DNA of 64,000 nucleotides from the NCBI GenBank assembly GCA_964607135.1, contig CAZSIV010000012.1, positions 1 to 64,000 of the forward strand. The letters run 5' to 3'. The position numbers and the translations under genes were made by a program. This document shows positions 41,755-50,135 of the stretch, piece after piece. Position 1 is the stretch's first letter. Each line of letters starts with the position of its first letter. This DNA comes from Metaruminococcus_A sp964607135 (GTDB lineage: Bacteria > Bacillota > Clostridia > Oscillospirales > Ruminococcaceae). Below the pieces are notes generated by a model. That model had not been told where the DNA came from. It did no database searches and worked only from the letters and a program-made list of their open reading frames with translations.

Positions 41755-44010
41755 ATGAGTGAAACGAGAGCGCTGATCGATCGGATGACTTTAAAGGAAA
41801 AATGCGCGCTGGTCAGCGGCTTTGACAACTGGCACACCCAGCCGATCGATCGGCTGGATATCCCTTCGGTGATGATGACCGACGGCCCGCACGGACTTCG
41901 GAAGATTGATGAGCGGGGGAGCACTATCCCCGCCGTCTGTTTTCCTTCGGGTGCTGCGCTGGCATCCTCCTGGGACCGGGCGCTGCTGGAAGAGGTTGGA
42001 CGGGCAATCGGGGAAGAAGCGCAGGCGGAAGGAATTTCCATTGTTCTGGGGCCGGCCTGCAATATCAAGCGTTCCCCTCTCTGCGGCCGAAATTTCGAGT
42101 ATTTTTCGGAAGACCCCTATCTCTCCGGGCAGATGGCCAAACACCATATTTTAGGGGTGCAGTCGCAGGGGGTGGGGACTTCCTTAAAGCATTTCTGCGC
42201 CAACAACCAGGAGACGATGCGGATGCGGATCGACGAGCAGATCGATGAGCGGACCCTGCGTGAAATTTACCTGACCGGATTTGAAACGGCGGTGAAGGAG
42301 GCAAAGCCCGATACGGTGATGTGTTCCTATAATTCGGTCAACGGCAGGCCGCTTTCCTGCAATAAAACACTGCTGACCGACGTCTTGAAAAACGAATGGG
42401 GCTTTGGCGGATTTGTCATAACCGACTGGGGGGCGATCAAGCAGCGGGCAGAGTGTGTCGATGCGGGCCTCGACCTGGAGATGCCGGGCTGCGACGGCGT
42501 ATTCAATGACGAGATCGAGGCCGCGGTTTTGAACGGTTCTCTCGATGAAGAGAAGCTCAACCAGGCGGTCGAACGGATTTTGTCCTTTGTTTTCGAGGCG
42601 GTGAAGCGGCAGAAGAAAAACGCCGCTTATTCACCGCAGACGCATAGCAGATTGGCGCGGGAAGCCGCCGCGGCCTGTATGGTTTTGCTGAAAAATGAAG
42701 GCGGCGTCCTTCCGCTCAGCCCGGAGGAAACCGTTCTTTTTGTCGGCGGCTTTGCGGAAATGCCGCGCTATCAGGGCGGCGGGAGCTCTCATATCCAGCC
42801 TTTGGAGATCGTCTCCCTGCTGGATGCATTAAAACAGGAAAAAGTAAAGTTCAGTTACTGCAAGGGTTTTTCAATCGAATTCGACGAGCTGGAGGAGCCG
42901 CTCGTCTGTGAGGTGCTGGAAGCGGCAAAGCGGGCCGATAAGGTAGTCGTAATGGCCGGGCTTCCGGATCGTTATGAATCTGAGGGCTATGACCGCACCC
43001 ACCTCCGCCTTCCGCCCAACCAGAATGAGCTGATCGAGCGGCTGTCCGGCGTCTGCGGTCAGGTGATTATCGTCCTTTCCAACGGCTCGCCGGTTGAGCT
43101 CCCCTGGGAACCGCGTGTTTCTGCGGTTCTGGAAGGATATCTGGGCGGCCAGGCTTCGGGCGGCGCGGTGTTTGACATCCTGTATGGGAAGAAAAACCCC
43201 AGCGGCCGGTTAGCTGAAACCTTTCCTTTCCGCCTCGAGGACAATCCGAGCTTTTTGAGCTTTCCAGGCGCGCAGGGCACAGTGCATTACCGCGAGGGGA
43301 TCTACGTCGGCTATCGCTACTACGATAAAAAGAAGCTTCCGGTACAGTATCCGTTTGGGCACGGGCTGAGCTATACGACCTTTTCCTACAGCGATCTCCG
43401 CCTTGAAGCAGAAAAATTCCGCGAAGGGGATTTGCTGACGCTGTCCTGCGAAGTGACCAATACAGGCGGCAGGGCCGGGGCCGAGATCGTCCAGCTCTAT
43501 ATCGCGGCTCCCGGCGTTCAGATCGACAGGGCGCCGAAGGAGCTCAAGGGTTTTGAAAAGGTTTTCCTGGAGCCCGGGGAAAGCAAGCGCGTCTCCTTCC
43601 AGCTAGATTCCCGCAGCTTCGCCTATTACAACGAGAGGGAGCGGGACTGGCTCTGCGAACCGGGGCTTTACCGCATTCTGCTCGGCTCTACATCGGAGGA
43701 TATCCGGCTGGATGGGTGCGTCGAAGTGATTCCCGCCCGTATACCGCAAATGAGGATTTCCCCCTATATGACGGCGCAGGAGCTGGCGGATCATCCGGAG
43801 GGGAAAAAAGAAATTCAGTTTTTAATCGACCGGATCGTCAATCAGAATGGGCTGGACGATCAGGATGGGGCGCTGAACCCGCAGATGATTCAGTCGATGC
43901 TCCTGGAAGCCCCTTTGGCGACGCTTGCAACTCAGTTTCCCGAATTGCGGTTTTCTCAGGCGGATCTGGCAGAGCTGCTCAAGCGGCTGAAACAGTTATC
44001 AACCAGGTGA
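41755..44010 (+). CDS. GH3-family beta-glycosidase
   Basis: 751 residues: GH3 N-terminal TIM barrel with TDGPHGLR, the KHFCANNQE substrate-binding motif and VITDWGAI with the nucleophile Asp at residue 224. A GH3 C-terminal alpha/beta sandwich (YQGGGSSHIQP) and a fibronectin-III-like domain (VTNTGGRAGAEIVQLYI) follow. The last 90 residues (EELADHPEGKKEIQF region) are an extra helical tail. No signal peptide, so it works in the cytosol on imported oligosaccharides, typically beta-glucosides or xylosides. AGGAGG lies before the ATG. It is monocistronic between a promoter and a strong terminator; the acid/base Glu is not identified with certainty. Confidence 0.92.
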   Translation: MSETRALIDRMTLKEKCALVSGFDNWHTQPIDRLDIPSVMMTDGPHGLRKIDERGSTIPAVCFPSGAALASSWDRALLEEVGRAIGEEAQAEGISIVLGPACNIKRSPLCGRNFEYFSEDPYLSGQMAKHHILGVQSQGVGTSLKHFCANNQETMRMRIDEQIDERTLREIYLTGFETAVKEAKPDTVMCSYNSVNGRPLSCNKTLLTDVLKNEWGFGGFVITDWGAIKQRAECVDAGLDLEMPGCDGVFNDEIEAAVLNGSLDEEKLNQAVERILSFVFEAVKRQKKNAAYSPQTHSRLAREAAAACMVLLKNEGGVLPLSPEETVLFVGGFAEMPRYQGGGSSHIQPLEIVSLLDALKQEKVKFSYCKGFSIEFDELEEPLVCEVLEAAKRADKVVVMAGLPDRYESEGYDRTHLRLPPNQNELIERLSGVCGQVIIVLSNGSPVELPWEPRVSAVLEGYLGGQASGGAVFDILYGKKNPSGRLAETFPFRLEDNPSFLSFPGAQGTVHYREGIYVGYRYYDKKKLPVQYPFGHGLSYTTFSYSDLRLEAEKFREGDLLTLSCEVTNTGGRAGAEIVQLYIAAPGVQIDRAPKELKGFEKVFLEPGESKRVSFQLDSRSFAYYNERERDWLCEPGLYRILLGSTSEDIRLDGCVEVIPARIPQMRISPYMTAQELADHPEGKKEIQFLIDRIVNQNGLDDQDGALNPQMIQSMLLEAPLATLATQFPELRFSQADLAELLKRLKQLSTR

Positions 44011-44012
44011 AG

Positions 44013-44060
44013 TGTAAAGGCCGTCCGGCTCTCTTTCGGGGGAGCCGGACGGCCTTTACA
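44013..44060 (+). terminator. terminator of the GH3 gene
   Basis: 19-base perfect arms (TGTAAAGGCCGTCCGGCTC) with a 10-base loop immediately after the stop. Confidence 0.8.
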
Positions 44061-44110
44061 GCAGAACGGCTGTTTGTAAAGAGGAGCTGCTTGGCTCCAG
44101 GAAATGTGAA

Positions 44111-44149
44111 AAGAAATCGTGCCGGCGCTGCTGCAACAACGCCGGCACG
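44111..44149 (-). terminator. terminator of the metY-type gene
   Basis: 10-base arms CGTGCCGGCG/CGCCGGCACG (44119-44149), followed on the minus strand by ATTTCTTTT. Confidence 0.7.
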
Positions 44150-44175
44150 TCTGGTAAGGAATACGTCTTTCGAAA

Positions 44176-45465
44176 TCAACCGCCGAACGCCTGAGAGAGA
44201 TCGGCGATGAGGTCGTAGATATGCTCCGTCCCAATCGAAAGGCGGATGGTGTTCGGCTTGATCCCCTGCTCCAGCAGCTCTTCCTCAGTGAGCTGGGAGT
44301 GGGTGGTAGAGGCCGGATGGATCACCAGGCTTTTCACGTCGGCGACGTTGGCGAGGAGAGAGAAGATTTTCAGCCTGTCGATGAACGCCTGCGCTTCTTT
44401 GGCGCCGCCCTTGATCTCAAAGGTGAAGATAGAAGCGCCGCCCTTCGGGAAATACCGCTTGTACAATTCGTGATGCGGGTGGCTGGGAAGGGAAGGGTGG
44501 TTGACCTGTTCCACCTGAGGGTGCTTTGAGAGGAATTCCACCACTTTCAGGGCGTTTTCGACATGGCGCTCCACCCGGAGGGAAAGGGTTTCGAGCCCCT
44601 GTAAAAAGAGGAAGGCGTGGAGCGGCGCCAAGGTCGCGCCGGTATCCCGCAGGAGAATTGCGCGGATCTTCGTGACAAAGGCGGCGGGGCCGGCCGCTTT
44701 GGTAAAGCTGATGCCGTGGTAGCTCGGGTTCGGCTCGGTCAGGGATGGGAATTTCCCGCTGGCATCCCAGTCGAATTTTCCGCTGTCCACAATGACGCCG
44801 CCGATTGCCGTGCCATGCCCGCCGATGAATTTGGTGGCAGAGTGGACGACGATATCCGCGCCGTACTCAAAGGGGCGGATCAGGTAGGGGGTGGCAAAGG
44901 TTGAATCGACCACCAGGGGGATTTTATGCGCGTGGGCAACAGCGGCAGCCTTTTCGATGTCGATCAGCGTCGCATTGGGATTGCCGATGGTTTCGATGAA
45001 TACCGCCTTTGTTCGGTCGTCGATTGCGTTTTCAAATGCGTTTTCCTCGTCCGCATCGACGAAGGTGGTTGTGATGCCGTATTCGGGCAGGGTGTGGGCC
45101 AGCAGGTTGTAGGTTCCGCCGTAGATGGTTTTAGCGGATACGATATTGTCCCCGGCCCCGGCAAGATTTAAAAAGGTATAGGTAATCGCCGCCGCACCGG
45201 AGGCGACACCCAGCGCCGCGACGCCGTTTTCGAGGGCGGCGACCCGCTGCTCAAAGACATCGACGGTGGAGTTGGTCAGCCTGCCGTAGATATTTCCCGC
45301 GTCCGCTAACCCAAAACGAGCGGCCGCGTGGGCGGAATCCCGAAACACATAGGATGTGGTCTGATAAATCGGGACAGCTCTGGCATCGGTCGCCGGGTCG
45401 GGGCTTTCCTGCCCTGCGTGGAGCTGGATGGTTTCGAACTTATATTGATCGTAACGATAACTCAT
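44176..45465 (-). CDS. metY: O-acetylhomoserine sulfhydrylase
   Basis: 429 residues of the Cys/Met metabolism PLP-dependent family. TIQLHAGQE at the start, VPIYQTTSYVFRDS, YGRLTNSTVDVFEQRVAALE, VVDSTFATPYLIRPFEYGADIVVHSATKFIGGHG with the PLP Lys in SATK, and LSIGTEHIYDLIADL-QAF at the end give the O-acetylhomoserine aminocarboxypropyltransferase signature; the length of about 425-430 is typical of MetY. It makes homocysteine from O-acetylhomoserine and sulfide in the cytosol. AAGAGG precedes the ATG. The leader shows no SAM riboswitch consensus. Confidence 0.93.
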   Translation of the reverse strand: MSYRYDQYKFETIQLHAGQESPDPATDARAVPIYQTTSYVFRDSAHAAARFGLADAGNIYGRLTNSTVDVFEQRVAALENGVAALGVASGAAAITYTFLNLAGAGDNIVSAKTIYGGTYNLLAHTLPEYGITTTFVDADEENAFENAIDDRTKAVFIETIGNPNATLIDIEKAAAVAHAHKIPLVVDSTFATPYLIRPFEYGADIVVHSATKFIGGHGTAIGGVIVDSGKFDWDASGKFPSLTEPNPSYHGISFTKAAGPAAFVTKIRAILLRDTGATLAPLHAFLFLQGLETLSLRVERHVENALKVVEFLSKHPQVEQVNHPSLPSHPHHELYKRYFPKGGASIFTFEIKGGAKEAQAFIDRLKIFSLLANVADVKSLVIHPASTTHSQLTEEELLEQGIKPNTIRLSIGTEHIYDLIADLSQAFGG

Positions 45466-45784
45466 TGTAAGAACCTCTTTCTCATTGAATTGCCGATCGC
45501 GGCAGAAATTTATCTAATAGAGTGGGATGCTTTCTTACAAATGCATTCGTCCGTTCCTGAAGTTGTGACGCAGCATCTGGAATATGATCTTCATTTGATT
45601 GCGCCTCCTGTCACACTTTAAAATTTAATAAACCTATATAATTACTATGTTTTATATCATACAAGCTGGAGTCGGCTTTGTCAAGGGGAAAATAAAAAAA
45701 TTTTTTCGAATAGGAAATCCGCCGTCATAAAAGACGGCGGATTTATATTGAGAGGAACTTAAACGTGTAATATCAGGGAATCTA
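45466..45784. other. metY leader and trpA downstream gap
   Basis: No gene. The part next to metY has no SAM-riboswitch or T-box core. The part next to trpA holds its terminator. Confidence 0.55.
45715..45744 (-). terminator. terminator of the trpBA operon
   Basis: 12-base arms AAATCCGCCGTC/GACGGCGGATTT with a 6-base loop. On the minus strand it lies about 40 bases beyond trpA. Confidence 0.75.
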
Positions 45785-46564
45785 TCATCTCTTTCCGATT
45801 AGCGCCTTTTTTATGGAGCGGACATAATCAGCGGCGTGAGGAACACAGCCGGCGCCGTATGTTTCGCATATTTTGACGACTGCCGCCCCCGCGATGATTC
45901 CGTCGATCGATTCGGGGAGCACTGCGGCCTGTTCAGCCGTCGGCAGGTCGAAGCCGGCAGCACAGGGGATGTTTTTTTCGGCTTTGACCAGTTCCGCTAT
46001 TTCCCCGATTTCTGTGACGATTCCCGGGCGTGCATCGGCTGCATCCGGAGAGGCGGTACAGCAGACAAAGCCGGCGGCCTCTTTTGCAATGGCTTTGATT
46101 CGCTCGCGGGGAGCCGGAGCGACCAGCGAGATCAAGTCGATGCCGTGCGCTTTGCAGAGGGGAGCGAACTCTTCTTTCTCCTCAAACGGGATGTCGGGGA
46201 AGATGAGGGCGTCGATCCCGATTGCGGCGGCCGTCCCGATGAATTGTTCCGCGCCGTAGGAAAAAGCGACATTGGCATAAGTCGTAAATGTCAGCGGAAT
46301 TTCGGTTTTTGTGCGGATTCTGCGCACCATGTCAAAAATTCGGTCGGTCGTCGCCCCGCCCGAAAGCGCACGGAAATCCGCCGCTTCGATGATAGTGCCT
46401 TCGGCGGTGGGGTCGGAAAAGGGGATGCCCAGCTCGATCAGGCCGGCGCCCGCTTCGTCCATCGCATAGACCAGCTCTTCGGTGATTTCCAAAGAAGGGT
46501 CGCCGCAGGTGATAAACGGAATCAAGGTTTTTCCCCCGGAAAAGGCAGTTTCGATTTTAGTCAT
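45785..46564 (-). CDS. trpA: tryptophan synthase alpha subunit
   Basis: 259 residues from the ATG at 46564 (GGGGAGGATC ahead). FITCGDPS, LIELGIPFSDPTAEG with the catalytic Glu and Asp, the IFPDIPFEEKEEF loop, and SLVAPAPRERIKAIA with AAGFDLPT are all conserved TrpA elements. It splits indole-3-glycerol phosphate into indole, which passes to TrpB. It overlaps trpB by 8 bases, so the two are translationally coupled. No other trp genes lie beside the pair in this window. Confidence 0.95.
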   Translation of the reverse strand: MTKIETAFSGGKTLIPFITCGDPSLEITEELVYAMDEAGAGLIELGIPFSDPTAEGTIIEAADFRALSGGATTDRIFDMVRRIRTKTEIPLTFTTYANVAFSYGAEQFIGTAAAIGIDALIFPDIPFEEKEEFAPLCKAHGIDLISLVAPAPRERIKAIAKEAAGFVCCTASPDAADARPGIVTEIGEIAELVKAEKNIPCAAGFDLPTAEQAAVLPESIDGIIAGAAVVKICETYGAGCVPHAADYVRSIKKALIGKR

Positions 46565-47741
46565 AGAGATCCTCCCCTCTGTACCGTGCAATCGCCGCGC
46601 AATCCTTATCGCCGCGCCCGGATATGTTGACCACGACCACCTGCTCCCGGTTCATCTCCGGGGCGAGTTTCATCGCGTAGGCAATCGCATGGGCGCTTTC
46701 AATGGCGGGAATGATCCCCTCAGTGCGGGAAAGGTATTCGAAAGCGTCAACCGCTTCGTCGTCGGTCACCGGAACGTATTCGGCGCGGCCGGTGTCGTAA
46801 AGCCAGGCGTGCTCCGGCCCCACCCCCGGATAGTCCAGGCCCGCGGAGATGGAGTAGACAGGGGCGATCTGCCCGTATGAATCCTGGCAGAAGTAGGACT
46901 TCATCCCGTGGAAGATCCCCAGCCTGCCGGTTGCAATGGTCGCGGCGGTGTCGGCGGTATTCACCCCCCGCCCGGCGGCTTCACAGCCGATCAGCCGGAC
47001 GTTTTGGTCCTCAATAAAGTTGTAAAATGCACCCATGGCATTGGAACCGCCGCCCACACAGGCCAAAACCGCGTCAGGGAGCTTTCCTTCCCGTTCCAGC
47101 AGCTGCGCTTTGATCTCTTTTGAGATCACCGACTGGAAATCGCGGACGAGGGTGGGGAAGGGGTGAGGCCCCATCACAGAGCCTAAAACATAGTGGGTGT
47201 CGCCGATCCGCCTCGTCCATTCCCGCATGGTGGCGGACACCGCGTCCTTGAGGGTAGCCGTCCCGGAGGTCACGGAATTGACCTTTGCCCCCAGCAGCCG
47301 CATACGGTAAACGTTGAGCGCCTGGCGTTCGATGTCCTCCCTTCCCATAAATATTTCGCACTCCATCCCCATCAGCGCCGCGGCGGTGGCGGTGGCGACC
47401 CCGTGCTGCCCCGCGCCGGTTTCGGCGATCACCCGGGTTTTTCCCATCCGCTTGGCCAGCAGGATCTGTCCCAGCACGTTGTTGATTTTGTGGGAGCCCG
47501 TGTGATTGAGGTCCTCCCGCTTGAGGTAGATTTTCGCGCCGCCCAAATCCTTCGTCATCCGCTCGGCGTAATAGAGCATGGAAGGCCGCCCGGCATAATT
47601 GCGGAGCAGGTCTTCAAATTCGGCGTTGAATGCGGGATCGTCTTTAAACCGGCTGTACGCCTCATCCAATTCATTGACTGCGTTCATCAGCATTTCGGGG
47701 ATATACTGTCCGCCGTGAATGCCAAATCGCCCTTTGCTCAT
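46557..47741 (-). CDS. trpB: tryptophan synthase beta subunit
   Basis: 394 residues from the ATG at 47741 (AGGAGGG ahead); the longer frame has no site. GRFGIHGGQYIPEMLMNAVNELD is the TrpB1 N-terminus. LKREDLNHTGSHKINNVLGQ carries the PLP Lys. AETGAGQHGVATATAAAL, CVGGGSNAMG (phosphate loop) and GLDYPGVGPEHA follow. It condenses indole with serine. Expression is controlled by the T-box leader upstream. Confidence 0.96.
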   Translation of the reverse strand: MSKGRFGIHGGQYIPEMLMNAVNELDEAYSRFKDDPAFNAEFEDLLRNYAGRPSMLYYAERMTKDLGGAKIYLKREDLNHTGSHKINNVLGQILLAKRMGKTRVIAETGAGQHGVATATAAALMGMECEIFMGREDIERQALNVYRMRLLGAKVNSVTSGTATLKDAVSATMREWTRRIGDTHYVLGSVMGPHPFPTLVRDFQSVISKEIKAQLLEREGKLPDAVLACVGGGSNAMGAFYNFIEDQNVRLIGCEAAGRGVNTADTAATIATGRLGIFHGMKSYFCQDSYGQIAPVYSISAGLDYPGVGPEHAWLYDTGRAEYVPVTDDEAVDAFEYLSRTEGIIPAIESAHAIAYAMKLAPEMNREQVVVVNISGRGDKDCAAIARYRGEDLYD

Positions 47742-47845
47742 TTTGCACCCTCCTGATTTTTTATGTTTTTGAGAAATATTCCGGCCCGCTGAAGGAATTT
47801 CTCCACACCGCCCGCATCTTCCTGCGGGCATCCGCCGAAGGACAT

Positions 47846-48137
47846 AAAAAAACCGTCCCCGGCAGTGAAACTGTCAAGGACGGGAATCTACAAAACCCGC
47901 GGTGCCACCTTGATTCACGGCAATCGCCATGCGCTTTTAGGATACTGACATATCCCCGACAAGTCACGTCTGTCATAACGTCGCAGAATACTCGGCGAGC
48001 TTCGCCTTTGACTGCGCCCTCGGTGGCCCATTTAACAGACTGCGTTCTGCACGGCTCTCAGCGTTCCATGCTCTCTGTAAGTGCACGTTCTGTTTTTATC
48101 CCCACGTCAACGGTTTTAATAAAGGGTAGTACTGTAC
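47846..48137 (-). promoter_or_regulatory. T-box riboswitch leader of trpBA (tRNA-Trp sensing)
   Basis: On the minus strand the conserved T-box AAGGTGGCACCGCG lies at about 47899-47913 and is followed by a terminator hairpin with CCGTCC/GGACGG arms and a T7 run (47846-47883). The expected long stem I occupies 47950-48110. A TGG triplet at 48028-48030 is a candidate tryptophan specifier; its exact place in the specifier loop was not folded. Uncharged tRNA would stabilise the antiterminator and switch on trpBA when tryptophan is scarce. Confidence 0.88.
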
Positions 48138-48144
48138 GATTCTT

Positions 48145-48173
48145 ATTATAGCAACACTGCCGAAAAATGTCAA
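48145..48173 (-). promoter_or_regulatory. consensus promoter of trpBA
   Basis: TTGACA (48168-48173) and TATAAT (48145-48150) on the minus strand with exactly 17 bases between, placing transcription start near 48137, at the head of the T-box leader. Confidence 0.9.
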
Positions 48174-48354
48174 GAGAGAGGAAGAGGCGGGAAAATAGTT
48201 GGAATGATAAAAGAGCCAACTGCTTCGAGCTTGTGCATCGCAAACGGACTGGCGCTGTGAAATGAAAAAAACAGATAGGTTTTGAGGCGACTTCAAATAG
48301 CTGTTGAAAAATGCAAAAAGCCTGAAAAAGTCCATAGAATTAGTCTTTTTGGGC

Positions 48355-48394
48355 AAAAAGAAAGAACGCTAACTTTGTATCAAAATTAGCGTTC
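48355..48394 (-). terminator. terminator of the 76-residue gene
   Basis: 9-base arms GAACGCTAA/TTAGCGTTC; on the minus strand followed by TTTCTTTTTG. Confidence 0.6.
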
Positions 48395-48399
48395 CTATT

Positions 48400-48410
48400 T
48401 GGTCGGGGCG
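48400..48410. repeat. copy of the tRNA-Pro 3' end (possible att site)
   Basis: TGGTCGGGGCG repeats the 11 bases at 48829-48839 that form the CCA end and 3' acceptor strand of tRNA-Pro. The two copies flank 418 bases holding one small gene. Confidence 0.45.
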
Positions 48411-48468
48411 GAATTATAGGATTAATAAATGTTTACATAGTTTATTGGGAGAGTTGAGCTTAAACAAG

Positions 48469-48699
48469 CTATGGAAGGATTGAAAATTCCACTTCTTCGG
48501 GATATACGACATCGGAATCATGCGGCCAATCGAAGAAAAAAGTTATATCGCGTATATTTTGATTAGGATCATCATGAGCAGGAATGAGCTGGACTTTTTT
48601 ATTATTTTGAACCCACCCAAGTTTTACAATTTTCTTTATCGTTTTTACTTTATAGGATTCTGGTGTATCTGGGTCAAACCTTACTCTGATCTGCTTCAC
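48469..48699 (-). CDS. small protein of unknown function (76 aa)
   Basis: Read from a GTG at 48699 with GGAGGGG seven to eight bases ahead, a strong sign that it is real. The protein (KQIRVRFDPDTPESYKVKTIKKIVKLGWVQNN) is mixed alpha/beta with an acidic C-terminus and no motif I recognise. It lies downstream of tRNA-Pro on the same strand, between two copies of the tRNA 3' end, in AT-richer DNA, so it may be cargo left by an integrated element. A terminator follows it. Confidence 0.6.
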   Translation of the reverse strand: MKQIRVRFDPDTPESYKVKTIKKIVKLGWVQNNKKVQLIPAHDDPNQNIRDITFFFDWPHDSDVVYPEEVEFSILP

Positions 48700-48789
48700 T
48701 TATTTCCCCTCCATTAAATCCAAGATTAACGTTATTATAATTTTTCTGTTGGAACATGAAAGTATAAAAAAGAAAATTGTGTTCGCAAA

Positions 48790-48816
48790 ATAAAAAGTCG
48801 AAACCTGCCTTTCGAC
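48790..48816 (-). terminator. terminator behind tRNA-Pro
   Basis: Hairpin GTCGAAA/TTTCGAC (48798-48816), followed on the minus strand by TTTTTATTTT. Confidence 0.7.
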
Positions 48817-48828
48817 AAACTTCGACCG

Positions 48829-48905
48829 TGGTCGGGGCGACAGGACTTGAACCTGCGGCATCTTGGTCCCAAACCAAGCACTCTACCAAACTGAGCTACG
48901 CCCCG
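48829..48905 (-). tRNA. tRNA-Pro(UGG)
   Basis: 77 bases including an encoded CCA. Acceptor CGGGGCG pairs with CGCCCCG. The D-arm contains GCTCAG and GGTAGAG, the anticodon stem is CTTGG/CCAAG with loop TTTGGGA giving anticodon TGG, and the T-arm contains GGTTCAAGTCC. It reads proline CCA codons and, by wobble, other CCN. Confidence 0.97.
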
Positions 48906-49200
48906 ATTTTAAATTAACAACAGCCGTCATCAAAATAAAACGCAGATCTTAAAAATCCATGTTGTTTTCCTGCCAGACAGCCTATCCATTATATCCCAAT
49001 TTCATATTCCTGTCAATAAAAAACGCGTCTCATAAAAACAACATAAAAACAATTCATAAAAACGTCTATAAAAATGACAGCTGTTAAAAAAGCGCTTTCA
49101 TCGCCTCACAGTCAAAAGCAAAAAATGTTTTTACATCATCAATTCTCATCTTTCGATGATAACGATCTGCGCAGGAAAGCGATTCCTTTTGTTTTCCGGC
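48906..49200. other. AT-rich non-coding gap
   Basis: Between tRNA-Pro and the M23 gene. It contains short ATAAAAAC direct repeats (49028-49075) and no gene. Confidence 0.5.
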
Positions 49201-49230
49201 GCATAAATAGGCAAAAATCCTCCCAAACTA
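49201..49230 (+). promoter_or_regulatory. sigma-G/sigma-F-like forespore promoter
   Basis: GCATA (49201) and CAAACTA (49224) separated by 18 bases match the forespore sigma-G pattern (GHATR-18-CATNHTA) apart from one base, 45 bases before the ATG of the M23 gene. Confidence 0.5.
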
Positions 49231-49275
49231 GTAACAGCTGCTAATACATGAAAAATAATTCGGAGGATCATAAGT

Positions 49276-50028
49276 ATGAAAAATACCAAATTAAAGCGTT
49301 CCAGACTGTCATCCTTCCTGACAGGCAAGGGCTTCTATATCGCGGTCTGTTTAAGCATCGCCGTCGTCAGCGCCACGGCCTATTTTGTCATCAATACGAC
49401 GAGGAATAACCTGAGCGATCAAAACAGCAACAACATTTCGATCGACACCGGCTTGAACGAGTGGAGTTTCCCCAACACACCGGTCGACGGTACGCAAAGC
49501 GACGTCCCCAAAGATAACAGCGTTTCCGATTCCCAAACGCAGCCGAGCGAACCGGAAAGCCAGTCGACTGCCGCCAACGCGAACAGCGGCACCTCTCAGC
49601 CCGCCCAAACCTTCAGCAACACCTTCGTCATGCCGCTCAAGGGGGATATTCTCAACGAGTTCAGCAACGGCAAACCGATGAAGTCCAAAACGATGAACGA
49701 CTGGAGAACCCACGACGGCGTCGACATCAAGGCGGCGATCGCCACCCCGGTAAAATCTTCTTCGGACGGGATTGTCAAATCAATCGACCAAGATCCGATG
49801 TGGGGCGTCGTCATTACGATCGACCATGGAAACGGCTATGAAACCATGTATATGGGGCTTAATGTCAACGTCAGCGTTAAAAAAGACCAGAAGGTAGAAA
49901 TCGGCACTGTGCTGGGCTCAGTCGGAGAGACTGCAAAAATCGAAGGTTCAGAAGAGCCGCATCTCCACTTTGCCATGAAAAAAGACGGCGAATGGATCGA
50001 CCCGATGAGCAGGATGCAAAACGTATAA
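49276..50028 (+). CDS. membrane-anchored M23 peptidase, SpoIIQ-like
   Basis: 250 residues. A single membrane anchor lies near 20-43, then a Ser/Thr/Pro/Gln-rich linker to about 115, then a LytM/M23 domain. THDGVDIKA gives the H-x3-D zinc ligands, YETMYMGLNVNV occupies the core strand (usual YxHL, here YMGL) and PHLHFAMKKDGEWIDPMSRM supplies the H-x-H motif. Size, anchor and domain order fit clostridial SpoIIQ, the forespore partner of SpoIIIAH during engulfment, and a forespore-type promoter lies upstream. Clostridial SpoIIQ keeps the zinc ligands that B. subtilis lost. SpoIIQ identity is likely but not proven; spoIID is not adjacent. Confidence 0.78.
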   Translation: MKNTKLKRSRLSSFLTGKGFYIAVCLSIAVVSATAYFVINTTRNNLSDQNSNNISIDTGLNEWSFPNTPVDGTQSDVPKDNSVSDSQTQPSEPESQSTAANANSGTSQPAQTFSNTFVMPLKGDILNEFSNGKPMKSKTMNDWRTHDGVDIKAAIATPVKSSSDGIVKSIDQDPMWGVVITIDHGNGYETMYMGLNVNVSVKKDQKVEIGTVLGSVGETAKIEGSEEPHLHFAMKKDGEWIDPMSRMQNV

Positions 50029-50046
50029 TTACCTCTATATTGTGTG

Positions 50047-50076
50047 AAAAAGGGCGGGAATTACCCGCCTTTTTTC
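50047..50076 (+). terminator. terminator of the M23 gene
   Basis: AAAGGGCGGG/CCCGCCTTT hairpin followed by a T-run, between convergent genes. Confidence 0.8.
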
Positions 50077-50135
50077 ATTTGATTCGTATAACGAAAAACT
50101 CTGCCTTAAATTGACAAAAGCATCGCTCATGAGAA

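Noticed and set aside
45466..45660. SAM (S-box) riboswitch before metY
   Set aside because: The conserved S-box core could not be found on the minus strand.
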